This document shows, one piece after another, positions 1 through 8,975 of a DNA stretch of 64,000 bases. This DNA comes from Leisingera sp. ANG-M1 (GTDB lineage: Bacteria > Pseudomonadota > Alphaproteobacteria > Rhodobacterales > Rhodobacteraceae): NCBI RefSeq assembly GCF_000813745.1, contig NZ_JWLC01000005.1, forward strand, positions 124,001 to 188,000. The letters are read 5' to 3'. The translations under genes were made by a program, and so were the position numbers. Every line of letters begins with the position of its first letter. Position 1 is the stretch's first letter. The notes beneath the pieces were generated by a model that had not been told where the DNA came from, searched no databases, and saw nothing but the letters and a program-made list of their open reading frames with translations.

Positions 1-342
1 GACGAGAAACTGGGCGCGCTTGTGGAAACCATCCAGGAGATGAACCGCCGCCAGGAGCACACCGGCACCATAACTGCGGCACTCGACCGCGTGGCGGTGG
101 GTCAGGAGGCGCTGACCGAGATCCTGCGCGCGCAAGGCGAACACGGCGGCATCGACGCCGAAAGCCGGATGCGGCTGCGCTCGATCGACGTGCAGATGCT
201 GCGCATCCTCGAGGAAATTTCGGCCGGCCGCCAGGAGAGCCTCACTGAGCTGCGCAAAGACATCGACCTTCTGGTCAAGGCCTTTGCCCGCCCGCGCGGC
301 TTGTCCCGCGGCGGCGTGCCGGGCCGGGACGCGGGAGAGTAA
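1..342 (+). CDS. C-terminal tail of a MotA/TolQ/ExbB-like proton-channel protein (partial)
   Basis: The reading frame is open from the first base, so the gene begins upstream and only 113 residues are visible. They are polar, heptad-like helical sequence rich in Glu, Arg and Leu, ending in a short basic Gly/Arg tail, with no membrane segment. The stop lies 3 bases before the next gene, which has the transmembrane Asp and OmpA domain of a MotB/TolR partner. From that pairing I infer that this is the cytoplasmic tail of the matching MotA/TolQ/ExbB subunit. The channel-forming part is outside the window, so the family call rests on context. Confidence 0.6.
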   Translation, partial: DEKLGALVETIQEMNRRQEHTGTITAALDRVAVGQEALTEILRAQGEHGGIDAESRMRLRSIDVQMLRILEEISAGRQESLTELRKDIDLLVKAFARPRGLSRGGVPGRDAGE

Positions 343-345
343 GCC

Positions 346-2208
346 ATGGCCCTCTCCCGGCGCACAGGACAGCGGTTCCAGGCCTCGATCTGGCCCGGGT
401 TTGTCGATGCGATGACCGGCCTCCTTCTGGTGCTGATGTTTGTGCTGACCATTTTCATGGTGGTGCAGTTCGTATTGCGCGAAACCATCACAGGTCAGGA
501 AAGCCAGCTGGATGAGCTGTCGGCCGAAGTCAGCGCGCTGGCATCCGCCCTGGGACTGGAAGAACGCGAGAACAGCCGCCTGAACGCGCGGCTGGGGGCG
601 CTGACCTCGACGCTGAACACGGCGGAACAGGATCTGGAACAGGCGCGCAGCCTGATCACCTCATTGACCGCCGAGCGCGACCGGCAGGCAGACGAACTGG
701 CAGAGGCCGCCAGCCGCATCACCAGTTTTGAAGCGCAGGTGGCCGCGCTGATCGCCAGCCGCGATGCCGCCCAGGCACAAATCGCAGACCTGAGCGCCGA
801 GCGTGAAAGCCTGGAGGCGGCCCGCAGTGCGCTGCTGAGCGAGCAAGAGGCCTTGAACCTGGCCTTGGCCCAGGCCCGCGGCGAGATCGACGCCCAGGCT
901 GAAGCAGCCCGGCTGGCTGCCGCCGAGCGCGAAGCGATGGAAGTGCTGATTGCCAGCTTGGAGGCCGAGGGGACGGCACAGGCTGGACAGATTTCTGAAT
1001 TGCAGGAGCAGCTCGGCGCCGAGGAAGCGGCCCGGTTGCTGGAGGCTGCGGCGGCCGAAGCCCTGCGCGAGCGGCTGCAGAATGCCGATGCCGAGCTCAC
1101 CGCCATGACCCTGGCGCTTGAGGCACAGCGGCAGGAGGCCGAGGATACGCTGACCCTGCTGGCCGCAGCGGAAGCGGCGAAGAAGCAGCTGGATGCGCAG
1201 CTGAGCGAGCTGGAAGCGGCCCGCGCCGGGGCGGATGCCGAAGCCGGGCAGCTCACGGCTGAGCTTGCGCAGGCCAAGGCGGCGCTGGCCGCAGCGGAAA
1301 CCCAGGCCGCAGATGCGGAAGTGCTGCGCCAGCGTTTGCTGGCCGCTGTGTCGGATCTGGAAACGGCAGAAGCCTCCGCATCGGAGCGGCTGACCCTTGC
1401 CGAAGAGCGTGCGGTGCTGCTGGCCCAGGCCCGCTCGGCATTGTCCGAAGAACAGGCGGTCTCCGAGGAGGCCCGCCGGGAAACCGCGCTGCTCAATCAG
1501 CAAGTTGCGGCTTTGCGGGAGCAGCTGGGCGGGTTGCAGGCGATCCTGGACGACTACCAGGCCCGCGACGCAGCGCAGCAGGTGCAGCTGCAGAACCTTG
1601 GCCAAGACCTGAACGCCGCGCTGGCCCGCGCGGCCTCAGAGGAACGCAAGCGCCGCCTGCTGGAAGAAGAGGAGCGTAAACGGCTGGAGGCGGAAGCCGC
1701 GCGGCTGGAAGCCGAAGCTGGCCGGCTGGCGGATGAAGCGCAGGATCTGGCGCGTTACCGCTCGGAGTTCTTCGGCCGCCTGCGCGATCTCCTGGGCACC
1801 CAGGAAGGCGTAAAGATCCAGGGCGACCGCTTTGTATTTGCCTCCGAGGTGCTGTTCGATCCAGGCAGCGCAACCCTGTCGCCGGAAGGGGAGGTGGAAA
1901 TCGCCAAGGTGGTCTCGATCCTGCAGAGCGTGGTGGCGGCAATTCCGCCGGAGATCAACTGGGTGATCCGGGTGGACGGCCATACAGATGACACACCGCT
2001 TGGGGCGCATCCGAAGTTTGCCGACAACTGGGAGCTCAGTCAGGGTCGGGCGCTGTCGGTGGTGCGTTACATGGTGGCGGCTCTGGGTGTTCCGCCATCG
2101 CGGCTGGCGGCCAACGGTTTTGGTGAATTCCAGCCGGTGAACCTGGCCGACACGCCGGAAGCCCGGGCCCAGAACCGGCGGATCGAGCTGAAATTCACTG
2201 AGAAGTAA
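346..2208 (+). CDS. MotB/OmpA-like protein with one membrane anchor, long coiled coil and OmpA domain
   Basis: This 620-residue protein has three parts. A single hydrophobic helix at about residues 17-45 carries an acidic residue at its start (Asp21, in FVDAMTG), like the proton-binding Asp of MotB and ExbD/TolR. About 420 residues of Ala/Glu/Leu/Arg-rich coiled coil follow. A C-terminal OmpA-type peptidoglycan-binding domain occupies about 490-620, with VDGHTDDTP and the NRRIEL ending. It starts 3 bases after the preceding channel-subunit gene, so the two are co-transcribed. I infer an ion-driven inner-membrane complex that reaches the cell wall. No flagellar genes are nearby, so a non-flagellar role is likely. 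The substrate or process is unknown. Confidence 0.85.
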   Translation: MALSRRTGQRFQASIWPGFVDAMTGLLLVLMFVLTIFMVVQFVLRETITGQESQLDELSAEVSALASALGLEERENSRLNARLGALTSTLNTAEQDLEQARSLITSLTAERDRQADELAEAASRITSFEAQVAALIASRDAAQAQIADLSAERESLEAARSALLSEQEALNLALAQARGEIDAQAEAARLAAAEREAMEVLIASLEAEGTAQAGQISELQEQLGAEEAARLLEAAAAEALRERLQNADAELTAMTLALEAQRQEAEDTLTLLAAAEAAKKQLDAQLSELEAARAGADAEAGQLTAELAQAKAALAAAETQAADAEVLRQRLLAAVSDLETAEASASERLTLAEERAVLLAQARSALSEEQAVSEEARRETALLNQQVAALREQLGGLQAILDDYQARDAAQQVQLQNLGQDLNAALARAASEERKRRLLEEEERKRLEAEAARLEAEAGRLADEAQDLARYRSEFFGRLRDLLGTQEGVKIQGDRFVFASEVLFDPGSATLSPEGEVEIAKVVSILQSVVAAIPPEINWVIRVDGHTDDTPLGAHPKFADNWELSQGRALSVVRYMVAALGVPPSRLAANGFGEFQPVNLADTPEARAQNRRIELKFTEK

Positions 2209-2314
2209 GCAGCCGCTCCGGGCGGTCCTGACCAGCCTGCCGGCTCTTGTCGGGCGGCGGCGGGTGCAACCCGCTTCACTAATGGAGACAAGCTTACTAG
2301 TTACACACGGGTTG

Positions 2315-2338
2315 CTGCCCCACCGGGCAGTAGGGCCC
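2315..2338 (+). terminator. Weak terminator-like hairpin after the OmpA-like gene
   Basis: A 6-base stem (CTGCCC / GGGCAG, loop CACC) is followed by TAGGGCCCCTTT. It lies about 110 bases after the stop. The T tract is poor, so this is a tentative call. Confidence 0.3.
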
Positions 2339-2471
2339 CTTTAAAACTATTGCGAATTCGGGCGTTATCAAATCCGCTGTGCTACAGCCGCGGCCGCGGC
2401 GCAATCTGCAGCGGCAGCGCTCCCGCCCGGCGCCGGTCAGCCCCAAGGGGCAACCGCGCCCGTTGGGCCGG

Positions 2472-2503
2472 GCAGCCGCCCGGGCTTGCGCCCCGGCGGC
2501 TGC
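2472..2503 (-). terminator. Strong GC hairpin just after the LytM peptidase stop
   Basis: There is a perfect 9-base stem, GCAGCCGCC / GGCGGCTGC, with further pairing inside the loop. It begins 9 bases past the stop of the minus-strand peptidase gene. It has no U tract, so termination or 3'-end protection are both possible. Confidence 0.45.
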
Positions 2504-2512
2504 GGGTCCGGA

Positions 2513-3502
2513 TCATTGCGAGGCTGCATTCGTGGCGGGCGGGATCACCATGCTGCGGCTGAACCGGTCTACTTCCTTGCCATCCCGCAGCAGCCGGGCA
2601 AGCCCGGTGTAGCTTCCGGCGGGCCAAGCGCCGCCGCGCAGGCGGCGCCCTGCGGCGCGGAAGAACTGGGCCTGGTTCTTATTCAACGCTTCGCTGCTGG
2701 AGACGAGCTCGCCGCCGGGGCCGTCTACCGTCAGTTCGAGAATATCCCCCGCCATGCCGCCAAAGGCATAAGCCCAGAACACAAAAGCCGGATCATCCGG
2801 TGCCAGCGGGGCTTCATCCGCGGCGCCTGCTTTGACAGCCTGATAGTCAGGAATAGCAGTTCCGAACCCCGCGCCCAGCACTCCGCCCGCTTGATAGGGA
2901 GGCAGATCGGCCCAGAGCGTCTGTTCCGGCGCTGCACCGCAGCTGCCTGAGCGGTCTGGTGCAAATGGATCCACCACTGCGCCGTCCTTGCGCACCGAGA
3001 GGTGCAGATGCGGGAACTGAGTCTTGCCGGACAGGCCGACCTCGCCCAGGACTTCTCCTGCTTTGACCTTCATGCCGCTTTGCACCCGGACCGAACCGCG
3101 CTTCAAATGGCAGTACTGTGTTTCCCACCCGTTCCCATGGCGCAACACTACACCGTTGCCGCATTCCTTGCCGTCAATCTCAGCTGCGTTTTCATTCGTG
3201 GCGTAACGGTCGGCCATGCTGTTGCGGGTGCCCAGCACCATGCCATCCGCGGCTGCATGCACGGTCACGCCCGCACGCATGTCCGAAAGATAGGGCAGGG
3301 CAAAGTCGGTTCCCTTGTGGCCATCATAGCTGAGGGTTCCACAGGTGAAATCGGTGGCCTCTGGGCCTGGGTCGTGGTCGACGAACTGCTGGATATGGCA
3401 ATCCTCACCGAGGGTGCAATCCAGCGGGAACTGCAAAAGAAAATCGCCCGCCGCGCAGGGCGCGGCGAGCGATGTTGCTGTGATCAGTGCTGCAAGGCGC
3501 AT
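2513..3502 (-). CDS. Secreted M23 (LytM-type) peptidase
   Basis: The product has 329 residues. An N-terminal signal peptide (hydrophobic ITATSLAAP, then CAAG) sends it to the periplasm. The LytM zinc motifs are intact: HxxxD at about 62-66 (HKGTD) and HxH at about 165-167 (PHLHLS). Proteins of this family cut peptide cross-links in peptidoglycan; the region after about residue 180 is not recognised and may bind substrate or a partner. The start is fixed by context, since its ATG overlaps the clpA stop by one base (TGATG). The frame is open further upstream, but that translation has no signal peptide. Translational coupling to clpA is likely although the functions seem unrelated. Confidence 0.85.
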   Translation of the reverse strand: MRLAALITATSLAAPCAAGDFLLQFPLDCTLGEDCHIQQFVDHDPGPEATDFTCGTLSYDGHKGTDFALPYLSDMRAGVTVHAAADGMVLGTRNSMADRYATNENAAEIDGKECGNGVVLRHGNGWETQYCHLKRGSVRVQSGMKVKAGEVLGEVGLSGKTQFPHLHLSVRKDGAVVDPFAPDRSGSCGAAPEQTLWADLPPYQAGGVLGAGFGTAIPDYQAVKAGAADEAPLAPDDPAFVFWAYAFGGMAGDILELTVDGPGGELVSSSEALNKNQAQFFRAAGRRLRGGAWPAGSYTGLARLLRDGKEVDRFSRSMVIPPATNAASQ

Positions 3503-5826
3503 CAGTCTGCGGTCAGCAACGGAGGCTTGTTGCCAGAGATCCGCGGCTTGCTGGGGCCTTCGAGGCGCAGGTCCAGCTTGCCGTCCTTGATGCCGACCTG
3601 AACCACGCCGCCCTTGGTGAGCTTGCCGAACAACAGCTCCTCTGCCAGCGGCTTCTTGATGTGCTCCTGGATGACCCGGCCCAAGGGGCGGGCACCCATG
3701 CGGTCGTCGTAGCCCTTGTCGGCCAGCCATTCGGCTGCCTTGCGGGTCAGTTCGATCGAGACGTTGCGGTCCATCAGCTGCGCTTCCAGCTGCAGCACGA
3801 ATTTCTCGACCACCTGCAGGATAACCTCTTTGCCCAGCGGCGCGAAAGAGATCACCGCATCCAGGCGGTTGCGGAATTCCGGCGTGAAGGTGCGCTCGAT
3901 GGCGGCGGTGTCTTCGCCCTCGCGGCGGTCGCGGCCAAAGCCGATGGCGGCCTTTGCCTGCTCAGACGCACCGGCGTTGGAGGTCATGATCAGGATCACG
4001 TTGCGGAAATTCACCGTGCGGCCGTTGTGGTCGGTCAGCTGGCCGTTGTCCATCACCTGCAACAGGATGTTGTAGACATCCGGATGCGCCTTCTCGATCT
4101 CATCCAGCAGCAGCACGCAGTGCGGATGCTGGTCGACGCCGTCGGTCAGCAGGCCGCCCTGATCAAAGCCGACATAGCCAGGAGGCGCGCCGATCAGGCG
4201 GGAGACCGCGTGTTTCTCCATGTATTCCGACATGTCAAAGCGCAGCAGCTCCACACCCAGCTGGTCTGCCAGCTGTTTGGCGACCTCGGTCTTGCCGACG
4301 CCGGTGGGGCCTGCAAACAGGTAGTTGCCGATCGGTTTTTCCGGTTCGCGCAAGCCCGCACGGGCCAGCTTGATGGCGCTGGACAGGGCGGTGATCGCAT
4401 CGTCCTGGCCGAACACCACGCGCTTCAGCGACTTCTCCAGGTCCTTCAGCACTTCGGCGTCATCCTTGGAGACGTTTTTGGGCGGGATACGGGCGATCTT
4501 GGCCACCACAGCCTCGATCTCCTTGACGCCGATGGTCTTGCGGCGCTTGCTTTCGATGATCAGATGCTGCGCGGCGCCGGCCTCGTCGATCACGTCGATG
4601 GCCTTGTCCGGCAGCTTGCGGTCATTGATGTAGCGTGCCGAAAGTTCCACTGCGGTCTTGATCGCATCACCGGTGAACTTGATGCCGTGATGCTCCTCGA
4701 AATAGGGCTTCAGCCCCTTCAGGATCTCGATGGAGTCTTCTACCGACGGCTCGTTCACGTCGATCTTCTGGAACCGGCGGGACAGCGCGCGGTCTTTTTC
4801 GAAATGCTGGCGGAACTCCTTGTAGGTGGTGGAACCCATGGTGCGCAGCTTGCCGCCCTGCAGCGCAGGTTTCAGCAGGTTGGAGGCATCCATGGCGCCG
4901 CCAGAGGTGGCGCCGGCACCGATCACGGTGTGGATCTCGTCGATGAACAGCACCGCGTCCGGGTGATCTTCCAGCTCGGAGACCACGGCCTTCAGCCGTT
5001 CCTCGAAATCGCCGCGGTAGCGGGTGCCGGCCAGCAGTGCGCCCATGTCGAGCGAGTAGATGGTGGTTTCCGACAGGATCTCCGGGGTTTCGCCCGAGAC
5101 GATGCGGCGCGCCAAGCCCTCGGCGATGGCCGTCTTGCCAACACCGGGGTCGCCGACCAGCAGCGGGTTGTTCTTGCGGCGGCGGCACAGCACCTGGATG
5201 CAGCGCTCCACCTCGTGGTCGCGGCCGATCAGCGGGTCGATATCGCCGTCGCGGGATTTCGCGTTCAGGTCGACACAGTATTTCGCCAGCGCCGATTCCT
5301 TCTTTTCGCCTTCGGGGGCGGCAGTGATGCTGTCCTCTTCCTGCTCGGTGGCGCCGGTCACCGGGCGGGACTCGCCAAATGCGGGATCTTTGGCAACACC
5401 GTGAGCAATGAAGTTCACCGCATCATAGCGGGTCATCTCCTGGTCCTGCAGGAAGTAGGCGGCATCGCTTTCGCGTTCGGCGAAGATGGCGACCAGCACA
5501 TTGGCGCCGGTGACCTCGGTGCGGCCGGAGCTTTGCACATGGATGGCGGCGCGCTGGATCACCCGCTGGAAGGCGGCGGTCGGCACTGCCTCCGAGCCGT
5601 CAATATCGGTCACCAGATTGGCCAGATCCTCATCCACGAATTCCACCAGGGATGATCGCAGTTCGGACAGGTCGACGCTGCAGGCGCGCATCACGCGGGC
5701 CGCGTCGGGCTCGTCGATCAGGGCCAGAAGCAGATGTTCCAGGGTTGCGAATTCATGACGGCGTTCATTCGCCAGCGCCAGCGCTGCGTGAATGGCCTGT
5801 TCCAGGGTGCTCGAGAATGAAGGCAC
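3502..5826 (-). CDS. clpA: ATP-dependent Clp protease ATP-binding subunit ClpA
   Basis: This AAA+ unfoldase of 774 residues feeds substrates to ClpP in the cytoplasm. It has an N domain (about 1-145), a D1 Walker A GDPGVGKT at 225-232 with LFIDEIH, and a D2 Walker A GPTGVGKT at 506-513 with LLLDEIEKAHPD. A ClpP-docking IGF loop (AAIGFGRD) lies late in D2. Length matches E. coli ClpA (758) rather than ClpB, and the ClpB middle coiled coil is absent. I chose the GTG at 5826 because AGAGGAG sits 7 bases upstream and the family N-terminus (PSFSSTLEQAIHAAL) begins there. ClpS, the usual adaptor, is not encoded beside it here. Confidence 0.95.
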   Translation of the reverse strand: MPSFSSTLEQAIHAALALANERRHEFATLEHLLLALIDEPDAARVMRACSVDLSELRSSLVEFVDEDLANLVTDIDGSEAVPTAAFQRVIQRAAIHVQSSGRTEVTGANVLVAIFAERESDAAYFLQDQEMTRYDAVNFIAHGVAKDPAFGESRPVTGATEQEEDSITAAPEGEKKESALAKYCVDLNAKSRDGDIDPLIGRDHEVERCIQVLCRRRKNNPLLVGDPGVGKTAIAEGLARRIVSGETPEILSETTIYSLDMGALLAGTRYRGDFEERLKAVVSELEDHPDAVLFIDEIHTVIGAGATSGGAMDASNLLKPALQGGKLRTMGSTTYKEFRQHFEKDRALSRRFQKIDVNEPSVEDSIEILKGLKPYFEEHHGIKFTGDAIKTAVELSARYINDRKLPDKAIDVIDEAGAAQHLIIESKRRKTIGVKEIEAVVAKIARIPPKNVSKDDAEVLKDLEKSLKRVVFGQDDAITALSSAIKLARAGLREPEKPIGNYLFAGPTGVGKTEVAKQLADQLGVELLRFDMSEYMEKHAVSRLIGAPPGYVGFDQGGLLTDGVDQHPHCVLLLDEIEKAHPDVYNILLQVMDNGQLTDHNGRTVNFRNVILIMTSNAGASEQAKAAIGFGRDRREGEDTAAIERTFTPEFRNRLDAVISFAPLGKEVILQVVEKFVLQLEAQLMDRNVSIELTRKAAEWLADKGYDDRMGARPLGRVIQEHIKKPLAEELLFGKLTKGGVVQVGIKDGKLDLRLEGPSKPRISGNKPPLLTAD

Positions 5827-6005
5827 GGGCGTGCTCCTCTGATCTTGGGTTGGCCGGTACGGGGGCGGCGTTAACCATCCCCTCAGTTCAACCATGTGCT
5901 TATAAGGTTAGAGTTTGGTTGATAGCGCGCCGGCTTCAAGGGCTTTTCTGCATTTTGGGGTCACAAATATTTTCTCCTTTCCAGCCCCTGGGCCCCTTGA
6001 TTTGC

Positions 6006-6773
6006 TCAGAAATTGTCTTTGCGCTTGCGGATTTCGGCAAAAACCTCTGCGTCTTCAGCATCTTCCAGTCCCAGGTGCGCCCTCACGGCAGTGTCACCAG
6101 CGCGCAGGAACGGATTGGTGTCCAGCTCCAGCTGCAGGGAAGAGGGCACAGTCGGCACACCGTTTTCACGGGCCTTTGCGATATCGCGCACGCGGGCCTG
6201 CAACGCCGGGTTGCCCGGGTCCACGGTGACCGCGAAGGCAGCGTTAGACTGGGTGTACTCATGCCCTGAGTAAACCATAGTTTGCGGCGGCAGCGCGGCA
6301 AGACGCGACAGGCTCGCCCACATCTGGGCCGGGGTGCCTTCGAACAGCCGGCCGCAGCCCAGGGCCATCAGGCTGTCGGCGGTGAATACGGCATCCGCGG
6401 CTGGCATGTGAAACGCGATATGGCCCACAGTGTGGCCGGACACATCCGTCACATGCACCTCTTCGCCCAGCAGCGTGAAGCTGCCGCCGTCCTCCACTGC
6501 CATATCCAGGTCCGGCAGCCTGTGGGCATCAGCTGCTGCGCCGATCACCTTGGCGCCATAGGCATCGCGGAGTTCGGCAACGCCATCCACATGGTCCCAA
6601 TGGTGATGGGTCAGCAGGATCCAATCCAGTCCCCAGCCGCGCTCTGCCAGCGCAGACTTGATGGCGCCGGCTTCGGGCGCATCCACCAGCGCGGTCTCGC
6701 CCGATGCCGGATTATGGATCAAAAAGGCATAGTTATCCGACAGGCAGGGCAGGGTGATGATCTCAAGAGGCAT
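6006..6773 (-). CDS. gloB: Hydroxyacylglutathione hydrolase (glyoxalase II)
   Basis: This cytosolic metallo-beta-lactamase-fold enzyme of 255 residues hydrolyses S-D-lactoylglutathione to D-lactate and glutathione, finishing methylglyoxal detoxification. The dinuclear-metal motif THHHWDH is at 55-61; the downstream ligands are seen in SGHTVGH and YSGHEY. The C-terminal helical domain is present, ending in ...EIRKRKDNF, typical of GloB. I prefer the second ATG (6773), giving MPLEII, with AAGGCG about 9 bases upstream; an ATG two codons earlier (6779) is also possible. It is divergent from the methyltransferase gene at 6835. Confidence 0.93.
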   Translation of the reverse strand: MPLEIITLPCLSDNYAFLIHNPASGETALVDAPEAGAIKSALAERGWGLDWILLTHHHWDHVDGVAELRDAYGAKVIGAAADAHRLPDLDMAVEDGGSFTLLGEEVHVTDVSGHTVGHIAFHMPAADAVFTADSLMALGCGRLFEGTPAQMWASLSRLAALPPQTMVYSGHEYTQSNAAFAVTVDPGNPALQARVRDIAKARENGVPTVPSSLQLELDTNPFLRAGDTAVRAHLGLEDAEDAEVFAEIRKRKDNF

Positions 6774-6834
6774 GGCCATTCGCCTTTACATTGCTAAACT
6801 GCGCTCAGATTGGCCGAAGGAGCGGGCGCCTGCA

Positions 6835-7581
6835 ATGCATCTTGATGTTCAGGATCTGAGGAATTTCTACTACCGCAGCACGCTGGGGCGGGCGGCGCAG
6901 GCCTCGATCCGCGGCCGCCTGCAGGAGCTGTGGCCCGAGGCCGAGGGGCAGACGGTGGCAGGTTTCGGCTTTGCCGCGCCCTTGCTGCGCCCTTACCTGA
7001 CCACGGCGCGCCGGGTGATGGCTTTGATGCCCGGCCCGCAGGGGGTGATGCAGTGGCCTGCCGGGCAGCCGAATGTCTCGGTGCTGTGCGAGGAAACCAG
7101 CTGGCCCATCGACACCGGCCGTATCGACCGGCTGGTGGTTCTGCACGGGCTTGAGACATCGGAGCGCCCCACCAAGCTGCTGGAGGAATGCTGGCGGGGG
7201 CTGGGCCCTGGCGGCCGGGCGATTTTCATTGTGCCGAACCGGGCCGGCTTCTGGGCGCGTTCGGACCGCACGCCGTTCGGCTATGGCCGCCCCTATACGC
7301 TGCGCCAGCTGGAAAGCCAGCTGCGCGACCACCAGTTCGCCATCGAGCAGCACACCGCGGCGCTTTACCGGCTGCCCAGCCACAAGCGGTTCTGGCTGAA
7401 ATCCGGCGGGATGCTGGAAAAGATGGGCCGCAAGCTGCCTGCGATGATCGCGGGCGGCGTGTTCATGGTCGAGGTCAGCAAACAGACCTACCCGCAGAAG
7501 GGCCAGATGATCCGCAGCAAGACCCCCAGCCGCATCCGCGTGCTGGAAGGCCTGTCGAACCCGATGCCGGAACCGGCCTGA
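6835..7581 (+). CDS. Class I SAM-dependent methyltransferase
   Basis: The 248-residue protein has a Rossmann-like methyltransferase layout. There is a degenerate SAM loop near residue 37 (VAGFGFAAP), then an acidic/hydrophobic strand (IDRLVVLHGLE) and a C-terminal strand region (GGRAIFIVPNRAGFWAR) that fits the methyltransferase type 11 fold. The start at 6835 is supported by AAGGAG upstream; the frame is open earlier but would run into the gloB promoter. It is divergent from gloB, an arrangement I recall from other Rhodobacterales. The substrate is unknown. The first glycine motif is weaker than usual, so catalysis is inferred from the fold. Confidence 0.75.
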   Translation: MHLDVQDLRNFYYRSTLGRAAQASIRGRLQELWPEAEGQTVAGFGFAAPLLRPYLTTARRVMALMPGPQGVMQWPAGQPNVSVLCEETSWPIDTGRIDRLVVLHGLETSERPTKLLEECWRGLGPGGRAIFIVPNRAGFWARSDRTPFGYGRPYTLRQLESQLRDHQFAIEQHTAALYRLPSHKRFWLKSGGMLEKMGRKLPAMIAGGVFMVEVSKQTYPQKGQMIRSKTPSRIRVLEGLSNPMPEPA

Positions 7582-7656
7582 TACACGGACCGCCTAGCAC
7601 CGCCGCACCGCAGGGCAGCTTGCTGCTGACCCAGGCTGCGCTCCGGCGGTACCGGC

Positions 7657-8472
7657 TCAGGTCGTATTGATTGTGATCTGAGAGGCAAATTCCAGATTGC
7701 TGCTCAGAACCGGCGGATTGGTGACATCGTCGTACTCATAGGCTTCGCCGCCGTCATGCGTATAGTCTACCCAGCCGTTTTGCCCCAGGTTGAGTTCTGC
7801 GATTGGAACCATCCCCCGGTCCTCCCAGCGGGTTTCATAGTTTTCCACCAGATCCTCTTCCGAGTATTCGACGCCCTCCGGAACATAGATCAGCGCCAGC
7901 CCATGGTCTTCGCCGCCGGAACAGCAGGCGTCAGCCGGGTAATATGAGGTCACATAATAGACCGGCAGAATGGTTCCCCCGGTGCCTTCCGGAAACTCCA
8001 GTTCCAGCTCGTCCTCTTCATCCATTTTAAAGCTGCCGCGCACGGTGCCGTGTTCAAAGACTTCCTCCGGCTGCCCGGGCGTATAGATCAGCCGAACGGT
8101 ATCGGCAGTTTCCCCGGCATCACCGGTGTCGTCGTCGGTGGTGTCGATGCTCTGGCCAAGCCCCGTGACCACAGTGTCCGCACCACCCTGGCCAAGCCAG
8201 ATGCGGAACTCGCTGATGGTGTCCGTATCGATATAGACCGTCTCATCTTCACTGGTGCCTTCAAATACTTTGGCACCGTTAAGCTCGTCGAGCGTTTCAG
8301 GGTCGATCTGCTCCGGTTCGCCATCCTCGGTGACGACTGTCAGACCGTCCTCTTCGACCGGCGGCGTGCTGCCGTCCTCTGAGGGTTCGGCGCTTTGATC
8401 TTCATCATCGCTGTCGATAACGGCTGCCGCAATGGCGACACCGGCAGTTGCGATCAGAATGGCTGCGAGCAT
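7657..8472 (-). CDS. Acidic exported or membrane-anchored protein of unknown function
   Basis: I do not recognise this 271-residue protein. It begins with a hydrophobic segment (ILIATAGVAIAAAVI), without a clear cleavage site, followed at once by a very acidic low-complexity stretch (DSDDEDQSAEPSEDGS). The middle has calcium-binding-like acidic turns (GQGGADTV, DTTDDDTGDAGETADTV). The C-terminal part has a compact region with adjacent cysteines (YPADACCSGGEDHG). The composition resembles RTX-type extracellular proteins of roseobacters, but there are no clear nonapeptide repeats. It stands alone between the methyltransferase and the ATP synthase operon. Confidence 0.65.
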   Translation of the reverse strand: MLAAILIATAGVAIAAAVIDSDDEDQSAEPSEDGSTPPVEEDGLTVVTEDGEPEQIDPETLDELNGAKVFEGTSEDETVYIDTDTISEFRIWLGQGGADTVVTGLGQSIDTTDDDTGDAGETADTVRLIYTPGQPEEVFEHGTVRGSFKMDEEDELELEFPEGTGGTILPVYYVTSYYPADACCSGGEDHGLALIYVPEGVEYSEEDLVENYETRWEDRGMVPIAELNLGQNGWVDYTHDGGEAYEYDDVTNPPVLSSNLEFASQITINTT

Positions 8473-8975
8473 AAAAGACCTCTGGTTGAAATGGCGTGTG
8501 AATTAATCGCGATAATTGCGCGTGGCGGCTGCCATGTCCAGCATCCTTGCCGATTGAGCGCCGTTTCGGCGCAAAGAGCAGCTGGCCCGTCTTGGGATCG
8601 GGGCAAAGCGGGGCGCATTTCGATTCCCTGAATGTCCTTGGAGCCTCCCGCACCGCGCCAAACCGTGGTTTTGCACCTATATGTGACGTTTTTTGGCGCA
8701 AATGCCGCTTTCCGGAATCGCCAAATCCTGCAGTTCAGCCGCACTTTTTTAATTATATACTGTGGTCAAAGGGCCGCACTTCACGCAAGCCTTTGAAAAC
8801 ATGTGAAACTTGCTTTCCAATGTTACCGTTATAGAGAGTTGATAGGTCGCATCCGCTCTGCTAGACCCACGCTGATTTCAACGCCCCGCTGCCAATGGGG
8901 GATGACTCACGCCCCCGGACGCCGCCTGTGGCCAGGTATGCCAACCGGGGCCAAAAACATATCGGAAGGGTGGAC
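8473..8975. other. Divergent intergenic region upstream of the ATP synthase operon
   Basis: About 500 bases without a supported gene. It contains an AT-rich block at about 8742-8760 (TTTTTTAATTATATA) and, about 140 bases before atpH, a possible promoter area around 8809-8840 (TTGCTT then TATAGA, though the spacing is short). A weak inverted repeat GCAAG...CTTGC surrounds this at about 8787-8815. The long leader suggests a regulated 5' UTR, but I recognise no known RNA motif. Confidence 0.4.

Larger units (their letters stand above)
2209..2512. other. Noncoding gap between convergent genes
   Basis: Apart from the two hairpins listed separately, this 304-base gap holds a short AT-richer patch around 2290-2375 and GC-rich sequence. 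I see no supported gene, RNA or promoter in it. Confidence 0.5.

Noticed and set aside
1-2208. Zorya-type defence operon (ZorA-ZorB)
   Set aside because: The long coiled coil is on the OmpA-domain subunit, not the channel subunit, and no ZorC/D/E-like effector follows. The next gene is a LytM peptidase on the other strand.
3487-5655. Long open frame on the plus strand opposite clpA
   Set aside because: It is the antisense shadow of a GC-rich conserved gene; the translation is low-complexity (Gln/Val/His/Asp rich) and has no ribosome site.
5827-5950. RpoH-type heat-shock promoter upstream of clpA
   Set aside because: A CTTGAA is present, but no CCCCAT-like or CTATNT box occurs at the right distance.
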